Below are positions 8,313 to 17,119 of a DNA stretch of 64,000 nt, in pieces (the stretch's first letter is position 1; the number at the start of each line of letters is the position of its first letter). The position numbers were made by a program, and so were the translations under genes. The DNA is from Shewanella metallivivens (GTDB lineage: Bacteria; Pseudomonadota; Gammaproteobacteria; Enterobacterales; Shewanellaceae). The notes beneath the pieces were generated by a model. The model was not told the DNA's origin. It did no database searches and saw nothing but the letters and a program-made list of their open reading frames with translations. The stretch covers positions 435,800 through 499,799 of the forward strand of contig NZ_JAQQPZ010000002.1 in assembly GCF_028750675.1 (NCBI RefSeq), given 5' to 3'.

Positions 8313-9347
8313 ATGCCACATACGTTTCCAATTGATAATGAAAAGCTTAGTGCTTATTTGCAGCAACATGTTGATGGCTTTCAAGGGCCTATTAGCCTTG
8401 AAAAGTTCTCGGGTGGGCAATCTAATCCTACTTATAAAGTGACTGCACAGTCTGGCGTGTATGTATTACGCCGCCAACCACCGGGTAAGTTATTAAAATC
8501 GGCCCATGCGGTTGATCGCGAATACCGCGTACTCGATGCTCTCAAAAACACTGCTGTGCCGGTTGCTAAGGTTTATCACCTGTGCGAAGACACGAGTGTG
8601 ATTGGTTCGATGTTTTATTTAATGGAATATTGCGATGGCAAGGTGTACTGGAGTGCATCGTTAGCAGAGGTTGACACCAATGAACATCGAGCCGCTATGT
8701 ACGATGCGATGAATAAAACCCTCGCGTCACTGCACAGTGTCGATGTTGAAGCCATTGGCCTAAGCGATTTTGGTAAGGCAGGTAACTATTATGAGCGTCA
8801 ATTGGGGCGCTGGACCTCGCAATATCGCTTAACTGAATTGCAAACCATCCCTGCGATGGATGTGTTGATCCAATGGCTTGAAGACAACTTACCGCCAGAT
8901 GATGGCCGTGTGTGTCTTGTGCATGGTGATTTTCGTTTAGACAACATGATGTTTGCCAAAAACAACGTTGAGATCATTGCGGTGCTTGATTGGGAGCTTT
9001 CAACCCTAGGCCACCCGTTTGCCGATTTAGCTTATCAATGTATGCAACTGCGAATGCCTGCAGGCATGGGGACGATTGACGGCTTAAAGGATGTCGATAG
9101 AGCCAGTTTGGGCATTCCGAGCGAAGAAGAATATGTTGGCCAATATTGTCAGCGTATGGGCATTGAACGTATCGATAATTGGGCGTTTTATTTAGCGTTT
9201 AGCTTTTTCCGTTTAGCCGCAATTGCTCAAGGTGTGGCTAAACGCGCCACCGAAGGAAATGCCTCTAACGAAAACGCCAATAAAGTCGGTTCGTTTGTTG
9301 CGCCACTGGCAAAAATGGCATTACAAGTCATCAACACCGCTGAATAA
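8313..9347 (+). CDS. APH-type phosphotransferase (ACAD10/11 kinase domain / LvaA-like)
   Basis: Small-molecule kinase of the aminoglycoside phosphotransferase fold, 344 residues. The catalytic loop is LVHGDFRLDNMMF (H204, D206, N211), and the metal-binding DWE motif is VLDWELSTLGHP (D226). The N-terminal lobe contains KFSGGQSNPTYKV and YVLRRQPPG, which are typical of the kinase domain fused to acyl-CoA dehydrogenases in eukaryotic ACAD10/11. It lies directly after the matching dehydrogenase gene. From the ACAD10/11 and LvaA precedents I infer phosphorylation of a 4-hydroxyacyl-CoA, not antibiotic resistance. The histidine phosphatase-fold protein at the head of the operon may be connected. 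Confidence 0.88.
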   Translation: MPHTFPIDNEKLSAYLQQHVDGFQGPISLEKFSGGQSNPTYKVTAQSGVYVLRRQPPGKLLKSAHAVDREYRVLDALKNTAVPVAKVYHLCEDTSVIGSMFYLMEYCDGKVYWSASLAEVDTNEHRAAMYDAMNKTLASLHSVDVEAIGLSDFGKAGNYYERQLGRWTSQYRLTELQTIPAMDVLIQWLEDNLPPDDGRVCLVHGDFRLDNMMFAKNNVEIIAVLDWELSTLGHPFADLAYQCMQLRMPAGMGTIDGLKDVDRASLGIPSEEEYVGQYCQRMGIERIDNWAFYLAFSFFRLAAIAQGVAKRATEGNASNENANKVGSFVAPLAKMALQVINTAE

Positions 9348-9388
9348 CCATCAAAACAACAAGACCATCAATGACAGGAGTTACTCGC

Positions 9389-10150
9389 ATGGATCCATTA
9401 TTAGATTTTACTGGCAAGGTTGCCGTCATCACAGGTGCTGCACAAGGTTTTGGTAAGCTACTGTCGCAGGAACTGGCTAAGCGTGGCGCAAAATTAGTGA
9501 TAAGCGACATTAATGAAACTGGCGTGCATCAAGTGGCTGATGACATTGCTGCCACGGGCGCTGAAGTGGTCGCAATGAAATGCGATGTATCAAAAGATGA
9601 GTCCTGTAAAGCCATGGTCGATACCGCGCTTGAGTATTTTGGCCGCGTTGATATTGGGGTTAACAATGCCGGGATAGCTCACGAGTTTATGCCACTGCAC
9701 ATTATTGATGAGTCGATAATGGACCACCAATTTGCCATTAACGTTAAAGGGGTTCAGTTTGGTATGCGCCATCAAATAGCCCAAATGCTTAAACAGGGTG
9801 AGGGCGCCATTTTAAATGTCAGTTCAATGGCTGGTTTAGGCGGCGCAGCCAGAGGCAGTGCCTACTCTATGGCTAAACACGCCGTAATTGGCTTAACCAA
9901 AACCGGTGCGGTTGAATATGGCCGCGACAACATTCGTATCAATGCCATTTGTCCTTTCTTTACCTTAACACCTATGGTGACCAACTTTGCTGACGAAGAA
10001 AAGCAAAAGAAAATGGCCCGTGGTGCGCCAATGAATCGATTAGGTGAGCCGAAAGAAATTGTTGCGGTCATGCTCATGATGTTATCGCCAAGCAATACCT
10101 ACATGACAGGGCAATGTATTGCCGTTGATGGCGGCGTGTCTGCATTTTAA
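9389..10150 (+). CDS. Short-chain dehydrogenase/reductase (SDR)
   Basis: NAD(P)-dependent SDR of 253 residues. The motifs are TGAAQGFG (cofactor), NNAG, LNVSSMAG (catalytic Ser), YSMAK (Tyr/Lys) and TGQCIAVDGG at the C terminus. An upstream in-frame ATG exists at 9371, but AGGAG at 9376-9380 sits between it and the ATG at 9389 with an 8-base gap, so I take 9389 as the start. The preceding kinase gene ends 41 bases upstream, so translation is probably linked. It likely oxidises a secondary hydroxyl on the pathway substrate or on the product of the neighbouring kinase/dehydrogenase pair; the substrate cannot be read from sequence. Confidence 0.9.
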   Translation: MDPLLDFTGKVAVITGAAQGFGKLLSQELAKRGAKLVISDINETGVHQVADDIAATGAEVVAMKCDVSKDESCKAMVDTALEYFGRVDIGVNNAGIAHEFMPLHIIDESIMDHQFAINVKGVQFGMRHQIAQMLKQGEGAILNVSSMAGLGGAARGSAYSMAKHAVIGLTKTGAVEYGRDNIRINAICPFFTLTPMVTNFADEEKQKKMARGAPMNRLGEPKEIVAVMLMMLSPSNTYMTGQCIAVDGGVSAF

Positions 10151-10206
10151 ACCGCGGTGATATTAGCCGTCACCTTTGGAATACGTAAAAATAAGAAGAG
10201 AATATT

Positions 10207-12012
10207 ATGCCTGCAACATTAATGAATGAACGCGATCTCGAGTTTATGCTTTACGAGCTGTTTGACAGTGAAGGGTTAGCAAGCCGCGAACGTTACCAAG
10301 ATCATGATCGCCAAACCTTTAATGAAGTCATTAACACGGCAAAAGTCATTGCTGAAAAACATTTTCTTCCTATTCGCCAAAAACTTGATACCCATCAGCC
10401 CACGTTTGATGGCAAAAAAGTGCATATTATTCCTGAGTTAAAAACCGCAATCGATGCTGTTAATCATTCCGGTATCGGCTCTGCCACTGCCGATTACGAC
10501 GTTGGCGGCATGCAACTGCCGCCCATTATTGCCAGTGCTGCATCATCGTTTTTAACCGTAGCGGGCGGTGTGGGCATGGGCTACAACATGCTGACTACTG
10601 CCAACGCTAATTTATTACAAGCACATGGCAGTGATGAGCTTATCAACACTTGGGTTAAGCCGATGCGAGAGGGCCGCTTTATGGGCACCATGGCCATGAC
10701 CGAACCCGGCAGTGGATCGTCTTTAGGTGACTTAATCACCAAAGCGGTAAAAGCTGATGACGGCACTTATCGAATTAGCGGCAATAAAATTTATATTTCG
10801 GGTGGCGATCATGATTTAAGCGACAACATAGTGCATTTAGTGCTGGCGCGAATTCAAGGCGCGCCTAAAGGGGTAAAAGGGATTTCATTGTTTGTTGTGC
10901 CAAAGTTTTTACTCAATGATGACGGATCCATTGGTGCAGATAACGAAGTGGCGCTTGCAGGTTTGTTTCATAAAATGGGCGGCCGGGCACAAACCTCTAC
11001 AGCACTGAGTTTTGGTGAAAAAAATGGCTCAGTGGGTTACTTGGTTGGTGAAGAACATTGTGGCCTTAAGTACATGTTCCACATGATGAATGAAGCCCGC
11101 ATTATGGTGGGTACCAGTGGTGCGGTTCTGGCGGTGGCCGGTTATCAATATTCAGTTGATTATGCAAAAAACCGACCTCAAGGACGCTTACCTTCGTGTA
11201 AAGATCCGCAATCACCTATGGTCAATATTATCGAGCATGCAGATGTAAAGCGGATGCTGCTGGCACAAAAAGCCTATGCTGAAGGTGCAATGGCATTGGT
11301 GTTATACGGCACCCAATTAAGCGATGATGAACACACTGCCGCCACAGAAGAGCAGCGACAATATGCCCATACCTTATTAGATTTTTTAACGCCCATCATT
11401 AAAACCTGGCCATCTGAATATGGGCCTAAAGCCAACTCACTGGCAATACAAGTGATGGGGGGACACGGTTATATTAACGAGCATCCTGTTGAGATGTTTT
11501 ACCGTGACAATCGTTTAAACCCCATACATGAAGGGACTACCGGGATCCAATCGTTAGATTTACTCACCCGTAAAGTGCCAATGAATAAAATGCTGGGTTA
11601 TCAGGCGACACTAAATGAAATGCGCAAAACCCTTGATGAAGCTAAGCAATACAATGGTTTGCAGCAGATGACTGAGCAGCTTAGTGAGGCTCTGACCACG
11701 CTTTCAACCACCACTGAGGCGGTATTAAGCGCCATGGCCACCAAAAATATTGATTTGGCGTTATCCAACTCGGTTAAATACCTTGAGCTATTTGGCCATG
11801 TCATTATTGCCTGGTTATGGTTAAAGCAAAGTATTGTAGCCACTAAAGCCTTAGCGGAGCAGCCCCACCAGGACGATGTGTATTTTTATCAGGGTAAATT
11901 ACAAGCTGCACAATATTTTTACCGCGTTGAGTTACCAGAGATCAATTTGTGGTCGCAGTTGTTAATACACACCGACAGTACCAGCTTTGATATGCAGCCA
12001 GAATGGTTTTAA
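10207..12012 (+). CDS. Long acyl-CoA dehydrogenase with extra C-terminal domain
   Basis: FAD-dependent acyl-CoA dehydrogenase of 601 residues, longer than the 380-400 residues of the simple enzymes because of an extra C-terminal domain. The FAD/substrate motif is MTEPGSGSSLGDL, and the catalytic glutamate lies in NPIHEGTTGIQSLDLL. It introduces the alpha,beta double bond in an acyl-CoA. A clear relative at 37688 (598 residues) is in the same regulon, suggesting two successive oxidations or two chain lengths. This is the last gene of operon 1, and a strong hairpin terminator follows. Before the start only a weak AGAAGAG ribosome site is seen. The exact chain specificity is unknown. Confidence 0.92.
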   Translation: MPATLMNERDLEFMLYELFDSEGLASRERYQDHDRQTFNEVINTAKVIAEKHFLPIRQKLDTHQPTFDGKKVHIIPELKTAIDAVNHSGIGSATADYDVGGMQLPPIIASAASSFLTVAGGVGMGYNMLTTANANLLQAHGSDELINTWVKPMREGRFMGTMAMTEPGSGSSLGDLITKAVKADDGTYRISGNKIYISGGDHDLSDNIVHLVLARIQGAPKGVKGISLFVVPKFLLNDDGSIGADNEVALAGLFHKMGGRAQTSTALSFGEKNGSVGYLVGEEHCGLKYMFHMMNEARIMVGTSGAVLAVAGYQYSVDYAKNRPQGRLPSCKDPQSPMVNIIEHADVKRMLLAQKAYAEGAMALVLYGTQLSDDEHTAATEEQRQYAHTLLDFLTPIIKTWPSEYGPKANSLAIQVMGGHGYINEHPVEMFYRDNRLNPIHEGTTGIQSLDLLTRKVPMNKMLGYQATLNEMRKTLDEAKQYNGLQQMTEQLSEALTTLSTTTEAVLSAMATKNIDLALSNSVKYLELFGHVIIAWLWLKQSIVATKALAEQPHQDDVYFYQGKLQAAQYFYRVELPEINLWSQLLIHTDSTSFDMQPEWF

Positions 12013-12054
12013 CTATATAATTGATTTATATTAATTTAAGTTGATTTGTCATTA

Positions 12055-12090
12055 AACATTATCCATCAAATGGGTAATGTTTTTGTTTTT
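12055..12090 (+). terminator. Rho-independent terminator of operon 1
   Basis: A 10-bp stem (AACATTATCC with GGGTAATGTT, one T-G wobble) and a 7-base loop, followed by a T-rich tract TTTTGTTTTT. It closes operon 1 just before promoter P2. Confidence 0.8.
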
Positions 12091-12114
12091 AAGCGTGCAG
12101 CTAAAAAGCATTTA

Positions 12115-12183
12115 CTATTCATATTGATAATAACTAAGTATCAAAACTATTCATTTGTTTAATTCGTTTACCCCAATTAGCAT
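12115..12183 (+). promoter_or_regulatory. Promoter P2 with paired LysR-type boxes (operon 2)
   Basis: Distal dyad ATTCATATTGATAAT (12117-12131, centre 12124) and proximal dyad ATTCATTTGTTTAAT (12149-12163, centre 12156), 32 bp apart. The -35 is TTGTTT (12155-12160), the spacer 17 bp and the -10 TAGCAT (12178-12183). The 20 bases from 12145 differ from P1 at one position only. The start near 12190 would leave about 53 bases of leader before the MaoC gene. Confidence 0.75.
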
Positions 12184-12242
12184 GAGATATCGCTTAAATT
12201 TCATTCATGGAACGTACTGTTACAGTACCAAGGGGAACGGAA

Positions 12243-12704
12243 ATGCCAACAGTGATCCATCGTAACGACATTGCTCAATATATTGGCCACCAAGCCGCGC
12301 CAACTCATTGGCATCAAATTAATCAACAGCAGATTAACCAATTTGCTGATTGCACCTTAGATCACCAATTTATTCATGTTGATGAAGAAAAGGCTAAAGC
12401 CACGCCTTTTGGGTCAACCATTGCCCACGGGTTTTTATCGTTATCCATGCTGTCGCATTTTGCTGAGGAGTTTAGCGTGATCATCGACGGCTTTTATATG
12501 GGATTAAATGCCGGATTCGACAAAGTGCGATTTTTGCAACCGGTTACCGTTAATAGCCGGATTCGAGCGCATGCTAAAACCTTGTCGATAGAAGAAAAAA
12601 AGCCTGGGCAATTTCGTCTATCAACTGAAGTGACCATTGAAATAGAAGGCGTAGATACCCCAGCATTAGTGGCTGAGTGGATTTCGGTGCAAATGGTTAA
12701 GTGA
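12243..12704 (+). CDS. MaoC-like enoyl-CoA hydratase (hot-dog fold)
   Basis: Dehydratase/hydratase of 153 residues with the MaoC hot-dog fold. It probably hydrates a trans-2-enoyl-CoA to an (R)-3-hydroxyacyl-CoA. The catalytic Asp and His are in FADCTLDHQFIHVDEEKA (D-x4-H spacing), followed by PFGSTIAHGFLSLSML, which lines the substrate tunnel. An upstream ATG at 12207 is in frame, but AAGGGGA at 12230-12236 precedes the ATG at 12243 by about 6 bases, and homologues begin near there. It is the first gene of operon 2. The next gene encodes the dehydrogenase that would use an (R)-3-hydroxyacyl-CoA, which fits an R-specific peroxisome-like beta-oxidation route. Confidence 0.9.
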   Translation: MPTVIHRNDIAQYIGHQAAPTHWHQINQQQINQFADCTLDHQFIHVDEEKAKATPFGSTIAHGFLSLSMLSHFAEEFSVIIDGFYMGLNAGFDKVRFLQPVTVNSRIRAHAKTLSIEEKKPGQFRLSTEVTIEIEGVDTPALVAEWISVQMVK

Positions 12705-12797
12705 ACAAACAAGGGTTAAGTATCACGTTAACCACAAAATGAAACACAACGCTTACCTATAACAATAAAAATGATACAGCAAATTAGGGGAATCAAG

Positions 12798-13724
12798 ATG
12801 ACTATTAGTTTTGCAGGACAAGTGGCTATCGTAACAGGCGCAGGTAACGGGCTTGGGCGCTCACATGCATTAGCTTTAGCTAAACGCGGCGCTAAAGTGG
12901 TGGTGAATGATCTTGGTGGTGCGCGCGATGGTAGCGGCGCCTCTTCTGCAGCCTCACAAGAGGTGGTTGAATTAATTCAAGCCATGGGCGGCGAGGCCAT
13001 CAGTCATGGCGCTAATGTGGCCAACTTTGATGAAGTGCAAGACATGGTGCAGCAAACCATGGACAAATGGGGCCGTGTCGACATTTTAATTAACAACGCT
13101 GGCATTTTACGTGATAAGTCTTTTTCGAAAATGACATTAGATGATTTTAAGCTGGTGATGGATGTACACGTTATGGGGTCAGTTAACTGCACCAAAGCAG
13201 TGTGGGAAATCATGAAGCAGCAACATTATGGCCGAATTGTAATGACCACCTCATCTAGCGGCATGTACGGCAACTTTGGCCAATCTAACTATGGCGCAGC
13301 CAAAATGGCAGTGCTTGGCTTAATGAATACCTTAGTTCTTGAAGGTGCAAAAAATAATATCCGTATTAATGCATTAGCTCCCACCGCGGGCACCCGTATG
13401 ACCGAAGATTTAATGCCCGAAGAAATCGTTAAAGCCTTTGCGCCAGAGGCCGTCACAGCCGGCATGCTGACCTTGTGTGATGAAGCCGCACCTAACCGGT
13501 TTATTCTATGCGCTGGCGCTGGCGGCTATTCAAGTGCCAGTATTTTTGAAACCGACGGCTGCTTTATTCCCACCGCAAAACAAAGCCCAGAAGCTGTACG
13601 CGACAATTGGAACCAGATAACCGCGCAAGACAATCAAAAAGCATTAGTGTCGGGTGCGCAACAAGGTGAAAAGTTTATCATGAAAGCCATGGCGTTCATG
13701 AAATCGCAAACCGTGTCGTCTTAG
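12798..13724 (+). CDS. SDR-type 3-hydroxyacyl-CoA dehydrogenase (HSD17B4 N-terminal-like)
   Basis: SDR of 308 residues related to the dehydrogenase domain of peroxisomal multifunctional enzyme type 2 (HSD17B4). The cofactor motif and the following strand read GAGNGLGRSHALALAKRGAK and VVVNDLGG, where the aspartate selects NAD. The catalytic residues lie in TTSSSGMYGNFGQSNYGAAK (Ser, Tyr, Lys). The C-terminal extension with FETDGCFIPTAKQSPEAVRDNW is specific to this subfamily. It should oxidise (R)-3-hydroxyacyl-CoA to 3-oxoacyl-CoA, following the MaoC hydratase. AGGGG lies 7 bases before the ATG at 12798; an upstream ATG at 12771 has no such site. A MITE follows the gene inside the operon. Confidence 0.9.
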   Translation: MTISFAGQVAIVTGAGNGLGRSHALALAKRGAKVVVNDLGGARDGSGASSAASQEVVELIQAMGGEAISHGANVANFDEVQDMVQQTMDKWGRVDILINNAGILRDKSFSKMTLDDFKLVMDVHVMGSVNCTKAVWEIMKQQHYGRIVMTTSSSGMYGNFGQSNYGAAKMAVLGLMNTLVLEGAKNNIRINALAPTAGTRMTEDLMPEEIVKAFAPEAVTAGMLTLCDEAAPNRFILCAGAGGYSSASIFETDGCFIPTAKQSPEAVRDNWNQITAQDNQKALVSGAQQGEKFIMKAMAFMKSQTVSS

Positions 13725-13751
13725 CACGAATATATTAAGGTGGCGTAAATA

Positions 13752-13945
13752 ACCTGAGCTCGGGATAATAAATGCCTTTCAAACAGTCCTTTGCCCTGCT
13801 CACTGCGTTGAATCGACTTACAATAGGCTAGCTATTGACGCGTCAATTCGCCTTGTTAGCAGAACAAATGACAAGCTTGAAAGTGAGAATGGGTAACATG
13901 TTGATTTTAAATAGTATAAGTTCATCCCTTATCCCGAGCTCAGGT
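13752..13945. mobile_element. MITE-like element, 194 bp, with 17-bp terminal inverted repeats
   Basis: A short non-coding element bounded by perfect 17-bp terminal inverted repeats: ACCTGAGCTCGGGATAA at 13752-13768 and its reverse complement at 13929-13945. The 6-bp direct repeat TAAATA flanks it on both sides (13746-13751 and 13946-13951) and fits a target-site duplication. No transposase fits inside. An internal palindrome TTGACGCGTCAA is present. It sits between the second and third genes of operon 2 and accounts for most of that 317-bp gap. The parent insertion sequence family cannot be assigned from the ends alone. Confidence 0.85.
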
Positions 13946-14041
13946 TAAATAGATATGTCATTAGACATTGCAGATTAGAACGTCACCAAACCATTTTTAT
14001 AGTGAATCAATGATTGAATAATAACAAGAAAGGGATTTGTC

Positions 14042-15223
14042 ATGAGAGAAGCCGTCATAGTATCAGCCGCCCGCACGCCTATTGGCAAAGCTTACCGTGG
14101 GGCATTTAATGATTTATCAGCGCCTACATTATCAGCTGTAGCAGTAAAAGCCGCCGTAGAACGTGCACGTATAGATCCCAACGAGATTGATGATTGTATT
14201 TTTGGTGCCGCGCTGACTCAAGGTAATCAGGGGATGAACTTTGGTCGCCAGGTGGCTATGGCTGCTCAGTTACCTGTGTCTGTGGCTGGCATGACGGTTG
14301 ATCGCCAATGCTCGTCAGGCTTGATGTCGATTGCTATTGCCGCAAACCATATTGTCGCAGACGGTGCTAACGTTGTTGTGGCCGGTGGATGTGACTCAAT
14401 CAGTTTGGTGCAAAACGATAAAATGAACATGCACCGCGCCGTAGACCCAAGTGTTAAAGCTTACCGACCAGCCATTTACATGCCCATGCTTGATACTGCC
14501 GAAATAGTGGCTAATCGTTATAACATTTCGCGCGAACGCCAGGATGCCTATGCACTCACGTCACAACAGCGCACCGCTGCTGCTCAGGCGTCGGGAAAAT
14601 TTGATGATGAAATTGTACCGGTAAGCTGCATTAAATTGGTCATGGACAAAAACACAGGTGACATTAGCCAAGAACCTGTTACGTTAACTCAAGACGAAGG
14701 CAATCGTCCGTCAACCACTATTGAAGGCTTAGCCGGCTTAAAAGCGGTAAAAGACAATGGTTCAATTACTGGCGGTAATGCCTCGCAATTGTCAGATGGC
14801 GCAGCGGCAGTTGTTGTTATGGAGCGTGGGTTAGCAGAGCAACGCGGCCTTAAACCATTAGGTGTTTACCGCGGTATGGTGGTTGCTGGGTGTGAACCTG
14901 ACGAAATGGGCATTGGGCCGATTTATGCCATTCCTAAGTTGCTTGAACGCAATGGCTTAACCATGGATGACATTGGTTTGTGGGAAATCAATGAAGCCTT
15001 TGCGGTACAAGTCATTTATTGTGCAGACAAATTGGGGATCCCGGCAGACAAGCTCAACGTCAATGGCGGGGCCATTTCAATTGGTCACCCTTATGGTATG
15101 AGTGGCACACGCATGGTGATGCACGCATTAATAGAAGGTAAACGTCGCGGAGTTAAATACGTGGTGATTAGTATGTGTATTGGTGGCGGTCAAGGCGCAG
15201 CGGGTTTGTTTGAAGTGTTGTAA
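14042..15223 (+). CDS. Thiolase (acetyl-CoA acyltransferase)
   Basis: Thiolase of 393 residues that would cleave a 3-oxoacyl-CoA with CoA to release acetyl-CoA or propionyl-CoA. The acyl-accepting cysteine is in [11 protein letters not shown] near residue 90. The second-half motifs are [24 protein letters not shown] (the GHP histidine) and [10 protein letters not shown] with the final catalytic cysteine. The N terminus [19 protein letters not shown] is typical. AAAGGGA precedes the ATG. It completes the beta-oxidation cycle whose hydratase and dehydrogenase are the two previous genes. The MITE lies between them, so its expression may depend on read-through of the element or on a promoter in it. 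Confidence 0.93.
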   Translation: MREAVIVSAARTPIGKAYRGAFNDLSAPTLSAVAVKAAVERARIDPNEIDDCIFGAALTQGNQGMNFGRQVAMAAQLPVSVAGMTVDRQCSSGLMSIAIAANHIVADGANVVVAGGCDSISLVQNDKMNMHRAVDPSVKAYRPAIYMPMLDTAEIVANRYNISRERQDAYALTSQQRTAAAQASGKFDDEIVPVSCIKLVMDKNTGDISQEPVTLTQDEGNRPSTTIEGLAGLKAVKDNGSITGGNASQLSDGAAAVVVMERGLAEQRGLKPLGVYRGMVVAGCEPDEMGIGPIYAIPKLLERNGLTMDDIGLWEINEAFAVQVIYCADKLGIPADKLNVNGGAISIGHPYGMSGTRMVMHALIEGKRRGVKYVVISMCIGGGQGAAGLFEVL

Positions 15224-15303
15224 GCGTTTAGTTGCTTGTTTGAAGGTCATCATAATAATAAAAACGGCGATAGTTTTCGCATCATAATAAAGGGGACAGT
15301 ATT

Positions 15304-16968
15304 ATGGAAAAAGTTTGGCTACAAAAGAGTTACCCGCCTGGGGTTGAGTTTGAAATCGATCCAGATAAATACAATTCGTTGGCAGAATTGTTTTTTAAAT
15401 ATACCAAGCAATATGCAAGTAATACGGCATTTATCAATATGGATGTCAGCATAACCTATCAACAACTCGAACAACAAGCGACAGAATTTGCGGCTTACTT
15501 GCAAAACGATTTAGGCTTAGTCAAAGGTGACAAGTTCGCCATTATGATCCCCAATGTGTTGCAATATCCTATCGCCTTATTTGGTGCTTTAATTTCAGGG
15601 TTAACCGTTGTTAACGTTAATCCTTTGTACACCGCACGAGAATTAGAACACCAACTTAAAGATTCGGGTGCAAAGGGCATTCTCATTCTAGAAAACTTTG
15701 CCCATGTATTACAGGCTGTTATCAATAATACAGACGTTAAACATGTTATTACCACCAGTGTTGGGGACAGGTTAGGCTTGATTAAAGGCGCGTTAATTAA
15801 TGGCGCAATCAAGCATCTTAAAAAACAAGTTCCACCTTTTGTTTTACCTAATGCGGTTAAGTTTAATGATGCCATGGCCAAAGGCAGTAAAAGCACATTT
15901 ACGCCTGTCGACATAACGGGTGCTGATTTAGCCTTTTTACAATATACCGGTGGTACGACAGGCCCTTCAAAAGGTGCGATGTTGACGCACCGTAATATGG
16001 TGGCCAACCTTGAACAATCAAATGCGGTGACCAAAAATGTCTACGAAATTGGCAAAGAGTTTATGGTTACGGCATTGCCGCTTTACCATATCTACGCATT
16101 AACCTCTAATTGCTTGGCCTTTTTACCCTTTGGTGGTCAAAATTTACTGATCACGAATCCACGCGATATGCCTGGTTTTGTTAAAGAGTTAGCCAAGTAT
16201 AAATTTACCGTTATCACGGGAGTCAATACCTTATTTAATGGTTTGCTTAATACTCCGGGTTTTGATCAATTAGACTTTAGCGCACTTAAAATGGGTTTTG
16301 GCGGCGGTATGTCTGTACAGCGTCCTGTGGCTGAACATTGGGAGCGAGTGACTCACTCTAAATTATTAGAAGGTTACGGCTTAACAGAATGCGCACCATT
16401 AGTCACGATGAGTCCGTACAATCAAGAAAAATACAATGGCTCTATTGGCTTACCTGCATCGTCTACTGATATTCGTTTAGTTGGCGCTGATGGTGAAGAT
16501 GTTGCCTTGGGCGAGCCTGGCGAAATGTGGGTGAAAGGCCCGCAGGTCATGAAAGGCTATTACAATCGCCAAAAAGCCACCGATGAAGTGTTAAGAGACG
16601 GTTGGTTAGCCACGGGGGATATTGCCACCATGGATGAAAACGGTTTCTTTAGAATCGTTGACCGTAAAAAAGACATGATTATTGTGTCGGGTTTTAATGT
16701 ATTCCCAAATGAAATTGAAGAAGTCATTGTGGCCCATGAAGGTGTGCTTGAAGCCGCTGCGGTGGGGGTGTCATGCGATGCCACTGGTGAGCGGGTAAAA
16801 GTGTATATTGTGCGTAAAGATCCCAATCTTACTGAGCAAGATATTTTTGATCATTGCGCCGAAATGCTCACCAATTATAAGCGCCCTAAAATCATCGAGT
16901 TTATGGACGAATTACCCAAAAGTAATGTCGGTAAAGTATTGCGTAAAGACTTGCGTAGTAAGGCATAG
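15304..16968 (+). CDS. Fatty acyl-CoA ligase (AMP-forming, FadD-like)
   Basis: Adenylate-forming ligase of 554 residues that activates a carboxylic acid to its CoA thioester, the entry step to the pathway. The P-loop motif is LQYTGGTTGPSKGAMLTH. The A5 motif is LEGYGLTECAPLV. DGWLATGDIATMDENGF and IVDRKKDMIIVSGFNVFPNEIE follow, and the acyl-adenylation lysine is in LPKSNVGKVLRKDLR at the C terminus. It is close in length and motifs to long-chain FadD. AAGGGG lies 9 bases before the ATG. It is the last gene of operon 2 and a strong terminator follows. Its location in a specialised operon suggests a substrate other than ordinary fatty acids. Confidence 0.93.
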   Translation: MEKVWLQKSYPPGVEFEIDPDKYNSLAELFFKYTKQYASNTAFINMDVSITYQQLEQQATEFAAYLQNDLGLVKGDKFAIMIPNVLQYPIALFGALISGLTVVNVNPLYTARELEHQLKDSGAKGILILENFAHVLQAVINNTDVKHVITTSVGDRLGLIKGALINGAIKHLKKQVPPFVLPNAVKFNDAMAKGSKSTFTPVDITGADLAFLQYTGGTTGPSKGAMLTHRNMVANLEQSNAVTKNVYEIGKEFMVTALPLYHIYALTSNCLAFLPFGGQNLLITNPRDMPGFVKELAKYKFTVITGVNTLFNGLLNTPGFDQLDFSALKMGFGGGMSVQRPVAEHWERVTHSKLLEGYGLTECAPLVTMSPYNQEKYNGSIGLPASSTDIRLVGADGEDVALGEPGEMWVKGPQVMKGYYNRQKATDEVLRDGWLATGDIATMDENGFFRIVDRKKDMIIVSGFNVFPNEIEEVIVAHEGVLEAAAVGVSCDATGERVKVYIVRKDPNLTEQDIFDHCAEMLTNYKRPKIIEFMDELPKSNVGKVLRKDLRSKA

Positions 16969-16979
16969 CTAATCCACAG

Positions 16980-17018
16980 CACTGAGTCGGTTGTATAGCG
17001 ACTCAGTGTGTCTTTTTT
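16980..17018 (+). terminator. Rho-independent terminator of operon 2
   Basis: A perfect 10-bp stem (CACTGAGTCG with CGACTCAGTG) and a 9-base loop, followed by TGTCTTTTTT. It separates operon 2 from the patatin-like gene. Confidence 0.85.
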
Positions 17019-17119
17019 CCTAAATCAACGACAGTTAATCGTCATGCCGCGGAGAATCTTCACGTTAACCAGATTCACTTTGGCATTGCGTCGCTGTAAG
17101 AGTCAGTAACCATTATTAT

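Noticed and set aside
8313..9347. Antibiotic (aminoglycoside) resistance by the APH-type gene
   Set aside because: The N-terminal lobe and the neighbour match the ACAD10/11 and LvaA metabolic kinases, not resistance enzymes.
15495..16034. A 179-codon open frame on the minus strand
   Set aside because: It lies wholly within the acyl-CoA ligase gene in antisense, has no protein-family features and follows from the codon use of the real gene.
17041..17119. A fifth copy of the paired-dyad promoter before the patatin gene
   Set aside because: ATTCACTTTGGCATT at 17073 resembles a proximal box, but there is no distal partner at 32 bp and no TAGCAT at the required distance.
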